A stretch of 5,339 nucleotides of DNA from Bacteroidota bacterium (GTDB lineage: Bacteria > Bacteroidota > Bacteroidia > 2-12-FULL-35-15). Positions within the stretch are counted from its first letter, which is position 1; each line of letters begins with the position of its first letter. Made by a program: the position numbers and the translations under genes. The DNA lies in the NCBI GenBank assembly GCA_021413595.1, contig JAIOQD010000632.1, forward strand, positions 1 to 5,339. The letters run 5' to 3'. Below the pieces are notes generated by a model. That model was given only the letters and a program-made list of their open reading frames with translations. It was not told the DNA's origin and searched no databases. This document shows positions 1 through 4,667 of this stretch, piece after piece.

Positions 1-1
1 C

Positions 2-247
2 GAATATTTTTTAAAAGTATATTATGGAACTAATTGGGATACAATAAAAACATTTATTGATAATAAAGTGAAGGGCGGATTTTTAAATGAGATCAACTTT
101 GTAGAATTAAAAAATAACAATAAATTTTTTAAAATGACACAAGAGCAATCCAGCTTAGGCTCTTCATTTTCTTCTTATGAAATTGAAATAAACCCTTCTC
201 AGAAAAAAGACATTAATATAATTACTGCAGAGCAGTTTTTTAAATAG
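2..247 (+). CDS. C-terminal end of an unidentified protein (5' end outside window)
   Basis: The frame is open from the left edge and ends at TAG 245-247, giving 81 residues. I do not recognise the family. The visible part is hydrophilic and rich in Asn, Lys, Ser and Phe, with no membrane segment. It has an N-terminal EYFLKVYYGTNWDTIK stretch, a Ser-rich middle (SSLGSSFSSYEIEI) and ends in ITAEQFFK. Codon use is strongly AT-biased like the other genes here, and the amino-acid pattern looks like a real soluble protein, not chance. No clear hairpin terminator follows; only T-runs around 248-262. About 215 bases separate it from the next gene, which has its own promoter, so the two are probably transcribed separately. 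Confidence 0.6.
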   Translation, partial: EYFLKVYYGTNWDTIKTFIDNKVKGGFLNEINFVELKNNNKFFKMTQEQSSLGSSFSSYEIEINPSQKKDINIITAEQFFK

Positions 248-433
248 TTTTTTCGTTTTTTCTCGTCAATATTCCAAAATCTTCATACTCGCAAAGCGAT
301 GAAAAATGTAAAATCCATTTCTTTAGAAAAATGAAAACGAACATTGGTTGAAGCTCGGCAATGTGTTATCAACTATCAGCTATTTCAATTCACATCAGTG
401 CCGGCAATCATAGACTTTCGCAATAAACTGAAT

Positions 434-441
434 TATTTTTG
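434..441 (+). promoter_or_regulatory. Bacteroidota -7 promoter box
   Basis: TATTTTTG matches the Bacteroidota -7 consensus TAnnTTTG at every fixed position. It lies 20 bp before the ATG at 462, which would give a short leader of roughly 10-15 nt. I see no convincing TTG -33 element at the expected distance, so the call rests on the -7 box and its position. Apart from this box the 248-461 interval shows nothing I can assign. Confidence 0.5.
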
Positions 442-461
442 AGATATAAAAACCATATATC

Positions 462-1343
462 ATGAAAAAAATTATTTTTTTGCTGGGAGTAGTAATATTC
501 TCAGCATGCCAAAAAGAAGAGTTTATTATAGACTCTGTAATAGATAATAAAAAACAATTGATCATTGATAATGAACTGGCAGCCTTCCCAGTGCCAGCTC
601 ATATAATATTTGTTTGGTTTGAGAATAAAAATTATTCTCAGATCATAGGTTCATCTGCAGCACCTTTCATCAATTCCCTAATTTCAAAGGGAACACTTTT
701 TACAAATTCTCATGCAGTAGGCCATCCATCGTATCCCGAATACATAGCATTTTTTGCAGGAACAAAAAATGGAAAAACTAACAATGATTGCATTGCAGGA
801 GCTCCATATAACAATGCAAATCTCTATACACAATTAAAAGCAAAAGGAAAAAGCTTTGCATGGTATAGCGAAGGTCTCCCATCTATTGGTAGCAAAATAT
901 GTAATTCAGGAGCCTATACGGAGCGGCATAATCCAACTCAATGTTTTTCTAATGTTCCCTCCACTGCAAATAAAAGATGGAGTGATTTTCCAAACAACTT
1001 TTCTTCTCTCGAACGAGTTGTTTGTATCACTCCAAACTTAGATCATGATATGCATGATGGTAGTATATCGCAAGGAGATAATTGGTTAAAAAACAATTGC
1101 ACTAACCTTATTAACTGGTGCAAAACCAATAACTCTGTTTTTGTAGTTTATTTTGATGAGAACGATGGGCTAGCCGGGAATCGTGTACCTGTAATTGCTG
1201 TGGGGCAGCCTGTTAAAGTAGGTTATAAAAGCACTATCTATTATGATCATTATAATTGGACAAGAACCATCCTTGCCTTTTATGGGGCTAGTCAAATTGC
1301 AAATTCAGCATCAAGGCAAACAATTAATGATTGTTGGAAATAA
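462..1343 (+). CDS. Surface lipoprotein, phosphoesterase family (acid phosphatase / phospholipase C-like)
   Basis: This is a 293-residue predicted phosphoesterase that would hydrolyse phosphate esters at the cell surface; the substrate is unknown. Residues 1-15 form a lipoprotein signal with lipobox FSAC (Cys16). The next residues, QKEEF, resemble the Bacteroidota lipoprotein export signal (QKDDE in Capnocytophaga), implying display on the outer face of the outer membrane. Hallmarks of the phosphoesterase (PF04185-like) fold appear in order: FENKNY 53-58 (metal-binding Glu/Asn), HPSYPEYIAFFAG 88-100 (Ser90 probable nucleophile), YSEGLP 135-140, RHNP 155-158, PNLDHDMHD 191-199, GDNWL 205-209, FDEND 231-235 and the C-terminal DHYNWTRTI 262-270 with His263. 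All the motifs I expect are present and the length suits a short single-domain member. The ATG is set by the signal peptide and promoter spacing. It is monocistronic. AcpA-like acid phosphatase and PlcC-like phospholipase activity cannot be told apart from sequence alone. Confidence 0.88.
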   Translation: MKKIIFLLGVVIFSACQKEEFIIDSVIDNKKQLIIDNELAAFPVPAHIIFVWFENKNYSQIIGSSAAPFINSLISKGTLFTNSHAVGHPSYPEYIAFFAGTKNGKTNNDCIAGAPYNNANLYTQLKAKGKSFAWYSEGLPSIGSKICNSGAYTERHNPTQCFSNVPSTANKRWSDFPNNFSSLERVVCITPNLDHDMHDGSISQGDNWLKNNCTNLINWCKTNNSVFVVYFDENDGLAGNRVPVIAVGQPVKVGYKSTIYYDHYNWTRTILAFYGASQIANSASRQTINDCWK

Positions 1344-1379
1344 ATTGTTTGTTTTTTAATGGTTGCAAAATAATAATAA

Positions 1380-1583
1380 TATATTTTCTGCTTCAAAAAG
1401 GGAGCATATCGAACCACGGAAAGAAATGATGTGATTGGCTATATCGCCCAATTATCAAGGGAATTAGAACAAATAAAAAAAGCCGGACTTCTCAATTTTA
1501 AAGAGAAGTCCGGCTTAGTACCCCCTGCCAGACCAAATATGAACGAGATCCTTGAAGATATAAGGGATATGGCTCGGATTTAG
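1380..1583 (+). pseudogene. Start-less fragment of an unidentified protein
   Basis: The frame opens after TAA 1377-1379 and closes at TAG 1581-1583, giving 67 residues with no ATG near the front; the first Met is at 1533. The product looks like genuine protein from about 1395: KGAYRTTERNDVIGYIAQLS, then a helix-like RELEQIKKAGLLNFKEK, a short PPARP turn and an amphipathic end, NEILEDIRDMARI. I do not recognise the family. The most likely reading is the 3' end of a gene whose front was lost by deletion. A perfect 14-bp inverted repeat (1480-1493 / 1503-1516) lies inside the frame, encoding KAGLL and EKSGL on its two arms. The hairpin could therefore be a terminator that merely happens to be translatable. 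Confidence 0.35.
1475..1516 (-). terminator. Rho-independent terminator (minus strand)
   Basis: The arms AAGCCGGACTTCTC (1480-1493) and GAGAAGTCCGGCTT (1503-1516) pair perfectly over 14 bp around a 9-nt AT loop. Read on the minus strand the stem is followed directly by a T-run (1481-1475), the classical intrinsic terminator layout. On the plus strand no T-run follows. It probably ends leftward transcription from the barrel gene, whose stop codon lies about 275 bp upstream on that strand. It also sits within the start-less fragment 1380-1583. Confidence 0.65.
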
Positions 1584-1618
1584 GGCTTATATGGGGTCAT
1601 CTGATAAAAGAGGCTTAA

Positions 1619-1647
1619 TTTTTTGTTCGGAGCGAAGGAACAAAAAA
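1619..1647. repeat. Inverted repeat with flanking T and A tracts
   Basis: TTTTTTGTTC (1619-1628) and GAACAAAAAA (1638-1647) are perfect 10-bp arms around GGAGCGAAG. The stem is AT-rich apart from the GTTC/GAAC core. It has a T-tract or A-tract on each side, so it could act as a weak bidirectional terminator or be a leftover end of a mobile element. I see no second copy in the window. Confidence 0.4.
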
Positions 1648-1732
1648 AGAACGATGCCTAAATTATCAACAAAAAACATCATCGCCATCTGAAGCCGGAG
1701 CAGTTTTGGAAGCCTATAGTTAGCTGTAAGTG

Positions 1733-1745
1733 CGGAACAGTTCCG
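1733..1745. repeat. Short perfect palindrome CGGAAC-A-GTTCCG
   Basis: Two 6-bp arms are separated by one base, flanked by the direct repeat GTAAG (1726-1730 and 1745-1749). It is the right size for a dimeric regulator site or a small hairpin at the 3' side of the barrel gene. No regulator gene is nearby, so its role is unknown and chance is possible. Confidence 0.3.
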
Positions 1746-1789
1746 TAAGACGAAAAACGTTTTGGTAGATAAAATACTTACTGACCATT

Positions 1790-2437
1790 TTAATCGATGT
1801 CTTCCGATTGCTTGGTTCTTGAGGCTTTTAAGCTTATTTGACGGCTAACAGAAAGGACTATACCTCTATTGTAACCCGGATGAGAAGTTTCCGCTAATTG
1901 TTTCCGAACAGGAAGAAGTGAATGGGTCAATCGCAATCCCACACGCCATTTTTCGTTAAATACGTAACCAGTACCTAGACTGAAAGAAAAGTCTTTTTTA
2001 CTCCAGGGATAAAGCTCTGTTTGGTACGGAAGTGCTCCTCCAACTATAATTTCTCCAGCTTTGATAAATACTGCTACTCCTGGACCAAATTCGAAGTAAA
2101 CATTTTTCTTGTTATATTGGAAGAGGATTGGGACTTCAAAGTAAGTTAGACCTAACCAATAATCGCCATAATTTGGATGATCCGTATAGTATCCTCCTGT
2201 TCCTTTTTGGCTATAAGTTAATTCAGGCTGCACAGTCCAACTTTTACTTATTTTTATCTGCAACCACATTCCACCCATCAAGTCAATTTTGGGGTGAGTT
2301 TTTACGCGACTGCCTGTAATACTGTGCATTCCTAAACCTAATTCAAACCCAAATTTACATTGAGTTTTTAATTTAGCTTGAGACCAAACATCAAGGCAAA
2401 TAATTGACATGACAAAAAAAATGAAAAGCTTTTTCAT
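1790..2437 (-). CDS. Outer-membrane beta-barrel protein, PorT-like family
   Basis: This 215-residue protein is predicted to sit in the outer membrane. Residues 1-20 are a signal peptide (MKK, hydrophobic core, cleavage near WSQ-A). The mature part alternates short amphipathic strands: FGFELGLGMHSI 29-40, GMWLQIKI 56-63, WTVQPELTYSQKG 67-79, LTYFEVPILFQY 97-108, VYFEFGPGVAVFI 113-125, DFSFSLGTGYVF 149-160, WRVGLRLTHSL 164-174 and RGIVLSVSRQISL 191-203. The YFEVPILFQ strand and the GPG turn are typical of the Bacteroidota barrel family called PorT / outer membrane beta-barrel. About a dozen hydrophilic residues (ASRTKQSEDID) follow the last strand, whereas such barrels usually end at the strand itself. 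The gene begins 8 bp after the stop of the DUF4249-like fragment and was presumably cotranscribed with it. Transport, adhesion or a structural role cannot be decided. Confidence 0.8.
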   Translation of the reverse strand: MKKLFIFFVMSIICLDVWSQAKLKTQCKFGFELGLGMHSITGSRVKTHPKIDLMGGMWLQIKISKSWTVQPELTYSQKGTGGYYTDHPNYGDYWLGLTYFEVPILFQYNKKNVYFEFGPGVAVFIKAGEIIVGGALPYQTELYPWSKKDFSFSLGTGYVFNEKWRVGLRLTHSLLPVRKQLAETSHPGYNRGIVLSVSRQISLKASRTKQSEDID

Positions 2438-2445
2438 TGCTACTG

Positions 2446-3051
2446 TTATTTCTTTTTATACCTAGCCCTGCTGTAAACGTAAGCGCCAAAACAACCAAAA
2501 CCACCTTTTACATTTGAGTACATGAGGGTTGGCTCAGCAGGAGGAGGAAAACTGATTCCTACTCCTGAGTAATTTTTAAGCGACTTATAAAAATTGTAAT
2601 ACGATTCGCTACAATTATAAAGAAAAACATCATAATACTCAGTAGAATAATACTCAGTAGAATCAATTGTTTGATAAAACTTACCAACCAAAGAGCTACT
2701 TTCTCCATTATGGTTCAGATCGCTATATAGCTCATCAATTTGCGTATCGTTAACTATTGTATCAGTTTGACCCGCATAAACAAAACAATGTGATGCAGCT
2801 ATTCGGTAATAATTTACGCTATTAGCCTCATCGGTAAAAAAGGCTTTTATTCTATCGCTTGTTTGGTAAGTTTCAGGAATGGTTTCTACCGTTACCGTGC
2901 TTATGGGAACAGTTGTCATTGGCACTTGTGTTTCTGCTGTTGCTACATCGCCATTGATTGTTGTTACTGTCATTTTATAAACTTGTCCGGGTATTATAGG
3001 ATACAGATTTGTTTTTAATTCGTAATACTGAGTGCTTTGAATTTCCTGTGC
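2446..3051 (-). pseudogene. 5'-truncated DUF4249-like outer-membrane-associated protein
   Basis: DUF4249 proteins are Bacteroidota lipoproteins usually encoded beside TonB-dependent receptors; their function is unknown. The C-terminal family signature is clear: YYNFYKSLKNY, then FPPPAEPTLMYSNVKGGFGCFGAYVYSRARY at the end, matching the family's EP..iySNv.gG.GiFgg pattern. An ATG at 2973 would give 175 residues, but family-like sequence continues in frame upstream of it (YYELKTNLYPIIPGQVYKM, the usual 'pG..Y.L.V' strand), so 2973 is not the native start. The frame can be followed to 3051, where it runs into the T-run of an unrelated terminator, and it stops at TAG 3088-3090. The lipoprotein signal and roughly the first 90 codons are missing. 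It precedes the barrel gene by 8 bp. It has no promoter of its own that I can see. Confidence 0.72.
2632..2663 (-). repeat. 15-bp tandem duplication within the DUF4249-like fragment
   Basis: Two identical 15-bp copies (2632-2646 and 2647-2661) stand head to tail and add STEYY twice (STEYYSTEYYDVF) without shifting the frame. The duplication lies between two predicted strands of the domain. It is a simple slippage product. Confidence 0.85.
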
Positions 3052-3089
3052 AAAAAAAAGAGCGACAAAGCTGTAAGGCTTGTCGCTCT
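3052..3089 (-). terminator. Strong rho-independent terminator of the small RNA unit
   Basis: On the minus strand AGAGCGACAAGC (3089-3078) pairs with GCTTTGTCGCTCT (3071-3059) around the loop CTTACA. This gives 12 pairs with one bulged T, followed by a run of eight T (3059-3052). On the plus strand no T-run follows, so it works leftward. It lies 6 bp beyond the tRNA-like RNA and directly abuts the truncated DUF4249-like frame. It would therefore stop transcription before reaching that gene. Confidence 0.8.
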
Positions 3090-3095
3090 ATGTAC

Positions 3096-3168
3096 CCTAC
3101 GGGTCGGATTTATCGAACCTTATGAATGGTTTTCAATCACTTAGAGAACTAATGAATTCTACCCGTAG
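3096..3168 (-). ncRNA. tRNA-like RNA resembling a degenerate tRNA-Phe (anticodon GAA)
   Basis: Seen on the minus strand: a 73-nt segment, the length of a tRNA without CCA. Its ends pair perfectly (CTACGGG 3168-3162 with CCCGTAG 3103-3097). TA at positions 8-9 is followed by G10, and a short D-like stem forms as GAA/TTC. TTGAAAA (3136-3130) matches the tRNA-Phe anticodon loop with GAA, on a 5-bp stem with one A-C mismatch. GGTTCGAT (3119-3112) matches the conserved T-arm sequence. Departures from a working tRNA: no GG in the D loop, about three bases missing between the anticodon and T arms, a T stem that does not close properly, and no encoded CCA (GTACA follows). It sits between a good promoter and a strong terminator, so it is probably transcribed. 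It may be a decayed tRNA gene, a divergent tRNA that a covariance model would still accept, or a tRNA-mimicking small RNA. Confidence 0.45.
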
Positions 3169-3181
3169 CCACTTCAGGTTG

Positions 3182-3211
3182 TAAAGGTAGTTTTTATTTT
3201 TTTCTAACCAA
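3182..3211 (-). promoter_or_regulatory. Bacteroidota promoter for the tRNA-like RNA
   Basis: On the minus strand TTG (3211-3209) is followed after exactly 19 bp by TACCTTTA (3189-3182). This matches the Bacteroidota arrangement TTG-N19-TAnnTTTG except for the last base. The predicted transcription start near 3176 falls a few bases before the tRNA-like segment. The upstream side is only 5 bp from the target duplication of the IS982 remnant, so the insertion narrowly spared this promoter. Confidence 0.5.
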
Positions 3212-3221
3212 TTCTTTATAA

Positions 3222-3235
3222 ACCTGAGTTCGATT
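3222..3235 (+). repeat. Left terminal inverted repeat of the IS982 remnant
   Basis: This 14-bp end begins with ACCT and matches the right end (3701-3714) perfectly in inverted orientation. The match breaks off immediately inside. The 5-bp TATAA direct repeat lies just outside. Confidence 0.85.
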
Positions 3236-3353
3236 AATAATTTCTAGACATAAGCCCAACTTTGAAAAAAGTTTCCAACTATTTGATTGTTAGCGATTTA
3301 AGTATAGAGCGAAGAGGTAAAACCATAGATTTTTAGTGTCTTTAAAGTATTGA

Positions 3354-3701
3354 ATTTTAGATAAAATTACAGGAAAATTATTTGGCGATGAGGGTTATAT
3401 TTCATCTGAATTAACCCAGCTGCTTTTTATAGATGGTATTCAATTAATCACAAACATTAAAAAAAACATGAAAAACTGTTTGATGGAAATGACTGATAAA
3501 ATATTGCTCCGAAAAAGATCCGTGATTGAAACGGTAAATGATGAGCTGAAAAATATATGCCAAATCGAACATTCTAGACATCGTTCTTTTGGAAATTTTA
3601 TTTCTAATTTAGTTGCTGGGCTTATTGCTTATAGCTTCTTCCCAAAAAAACCGTCTATTAAATTTGAAATGGAATACTCGAATCAAATCGCTTGTTTCTA
3701 A
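3354..3701 (+). pseudogene. IS982-family transposase, C-terminal fragment
   Basis: The frame is open from 3354 (after TGA 3351-3353) to TAA 3699-3701. An ATG at 3468 would give 77 residues, but clear transposase sequence continues upstream of it (GKLFGDEGYISSELTQLLFI, DGIQLITNIKKNMKN), so 3468 is only an internal Met. Family landmarks are GDEGYI, whose Asp (3387-3389) is the second catalytic residue, and RSVIETVNDELKNICQIEHSRHRS, whose Glu (3528-3530) is the third. NLVAGLIAYSFFPKKPSI is the usual end. The first catalytic Asp and the whole N-terminal half are missing, so no active transposase can be made. The stop codon overlaps the right terminal repeat by one base, as is common in compact insertion sequences. 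Confidence 0.85.
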
Positions 3702-3714
3702 ATCGAACTCAGGT
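3701..3714 (+). repeat. Right terminal inverted repeat of the IS982 remnant
   Basis: AATCGAACTCAGGT is the exact reverse complement of the left end. It is followed by the second TATAA copy (3715-3719), fixing the outer border of the element. Confidence 0.85.
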
Positions 3715-3804
3715 TATAAGAACCAAAAGAGGCTGGGCTCTATAGTAAATTCGTGAATTGAGAATTATTTGACTAAGCCATATCTTTTGTTTATAAAAAA
3801 TATT

Positions 3805-3841
3805 AAAATTACACTCCAAGTATATTTTTTTGCGTAATTTT
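3805..3841 (+). promoter_or_regulatory. Candidate operator: 8-bp inverted repeat over the abiE promoter
   Basis: AAAATTAC (3805-3812) and GTAATTTT (3834-3841) are perfect inverted copies 21 bp apart, and the right arm overlaps the -7 box. A second imperfect inverted repeat follows (TCAAAACA 3848-3855 / TGTTTGA 3860-3866). AbiEi antitoxins are known to repress their own operon by binding inverted repeats in the promoter, so two repeats here are suggestive. AT-rich sequence makes chance matches easy. Confidence 0.35.
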
Positions 3842-3842
3842 G
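3835..3842 (+). promoter_or_regulatory. -7 promoter box of the AbiE operon
   Basis: TAATTTTG fits the Bacteroidota TAnnTTTG consensus exactly, 45 bp before the antitoxin ATG, predicting a leader of about 40 nt. A -33 TTG at standard spacing is not evident. Confidence 0.45.
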
Positions 3843-3887
3843 AACTATCAAAACATTATTGTTTGAAAATAGTGCTAAAATCATACT

Positions 3888-4667
3888 ATGAGTATAGAAA
3901 AAAGAACAAAAATAAACAACCTTCTTGCTACTCAACCCAATGGAGTTGTCCTGCTTTCAGCATGGCTTGTGCAGAAGGGATATAGTTTTGGTTTGCAAGA
4001 GCGATATAGGGCAAGTCGCTGGCTTGAGTCTATCGGAGCTGGTGCAATGGTTCGTACTGGCGATAAAGTAGGTTATGATGGGGCTATATACGCACTTCAA
4101 AAACAGGCTAACTCAACGATACATCCTGCTGGACGGACAGCCTTATCATTGCAAGGTAAAACGCATTATCTCGAATTATCAGCGAATAAAATTGTCATGT
4201 TCGGAGAAGCAAAGGAACGACTTCCAGCTTGGTTTCAAAAGCATGATTGGGGAAAGAAAATTGAATATCATCCCACATCTTTTTTACCATCAGATCTTGG
4301 CTTGACAGATGTTGAGTTAAAAAATTTCTCTATAAAAGTATCTTCGCCACCAAGGGCGATAATGGAGTGTTTATACCTTGCTCCGCAAAAGCAGGAACTC
4401 TTGGAATGTTACGAACTCATGGAGGGGCTTAACAATATGAGACCACAATCTGTTCAGGTATTGCTTGAACAATGTCAATCCTTGAAGGTAAAGCGACTAT
4501 TCATGTATATGGCTGAGAAAGCTGGGCATGAATGGGCGAAGCATTTGGATTTGGCAAAAGTTGATTTCGGTAAAGGAAACCGAAGCCTCGTAAAAAATGG
4601 TGTTTATGTAGGTAAGTATAAAATAACTGTTCCAAAAGAACTCGAAGAATATGGCAAAAGCCTATAA
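3888..4667 (+). CDS. abiEi: AbiEi-family antitoxin / transcriptional repressor of a type IV toxin-antitoxin system
   Basis: This 259-residue cytoplasmic protein is the antitoxin half of an AbiE abortive-infection module; family members repress their own operon and counter the AbiEii toxin. Residues 1-70 form a winged helix-turn-helix (KINNLLATQPNGVVLLSAWL, then RASRWLESIGAGAMVR and a beta-wing ending GAIYALQKQ). Residues 75-165 carry the middle domain, with the typical IHPAGRTALSLQG and SSPPRAIMECLYLAP. The C-terminal domain carries VKRLFMYMAEKAGHEWAKHLDL, then DFGKGNRSLVKNGVYVGKYKITVPKELEEY, a strong family signature matching AbiEi_3-type proteins. Length and all three parts look complete. 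The toxin start ATG lies inside this gene, 17 nt overlapping, which implies translational coupling. The next gene being broken makes this an antitoxin that may lack a working partner. Confidence 0.88.
   Translation: MSIEKRTKINNLLATQPNGVVLLSAWLVQKGYSFGLQERYRASRWLESIGAGAMVRTGDKVGYDGAIYALQKQANSTIHPAGRTALSLQGKTHYLELSANKIVMFGEAKERLPAWFQKHDWGKKIEYHPTSFLPSDLGLTDVELKNFSIKVSSPPRAIMECLYLAPQKQELLECYELMEGLNNMRPQSVQVLLEQCQSLKVKRLFMYMAEKAGHEWAKHLDLAKVDFGKGNRSLVKNGVYVGKYKITVPKELEEYGKSL

Larger units (their letters stand above)
1344..1789. other. 446-bp stretch without an intact gene
   Basis: This interval separates the phosphoesterase gene from the convergent barrel gene. It contains a coding-looking but start-less fragment (1380-1583), a strong hairpin within that fragment, an A/T-flanked inverted repeat at 1619-1647 and a short perfect palindrome at 1733-1745. 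A second short coding-looking frame ends at the TAG 1722-1724 (…YQQKTSSPSEAGAVLEAYS) but has no start and no recognisable identity. Its base composition is noticeably less AT-rich than the flanks. The picture fits decayed remains of a mobile or accessory element, which is an inference. Confidence 0.5.
3222..3714 (+). mobile_element. IS982-family insertion sequence, internally deleted (493 bp)
   Basis: Both ends are intact: left terminal repeat ACCTGAGTTCGATT (3222-3235) and its exact complement at 3701-3714. The element is flanked by the direct repeat TATAA (3217-3221 and 3715-3719), the target duplication made on insertion. Between the ends only the C-terminal part of the transposase survives; full IS982-family elements are about 1 kb, so roughly half is gone. 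Bases 3236-3353 are non-coding remains with several stops in each forward frame. With both terminal repeats kept, it could still be moved in trans by a related transposase, which is an inference. Confidence 0.82.

Noticed and set aside
856..1041. 61-codon frame inside the phosphoesterase gene
   Set aside because: Out-of-frame shadow of a gene with well conserved motifs; no promoter or family resemblance.
1405..1417. TATCGAACC shared with the tRNA-like T-arm complement at 3111-3119, possible attachment-site duplicate
   Set aside because: The match is only nine bases and flanking bases disagree; no integrase gene is present in the window.
2128..2319. 63-codon plus-strand frame opposite the barrel gene
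   Set aside because: Antisense shadow of a gene whose strand pattern is clearly real.
3735..3775. GGCTCTATAGTAAATTCGTGAATTGAG looked like the end of a further insertion sequence
   Set aside because: No inverted partner, transposase remnant or target duplication was found in the window; only a small AATTC-GT-GAATT palindrome is visible.
4075..4305. 76-codon frame within the antitoxin gene
   Set aside because: Overlaps the middle domain of AbiEi in another frame; no independent support.
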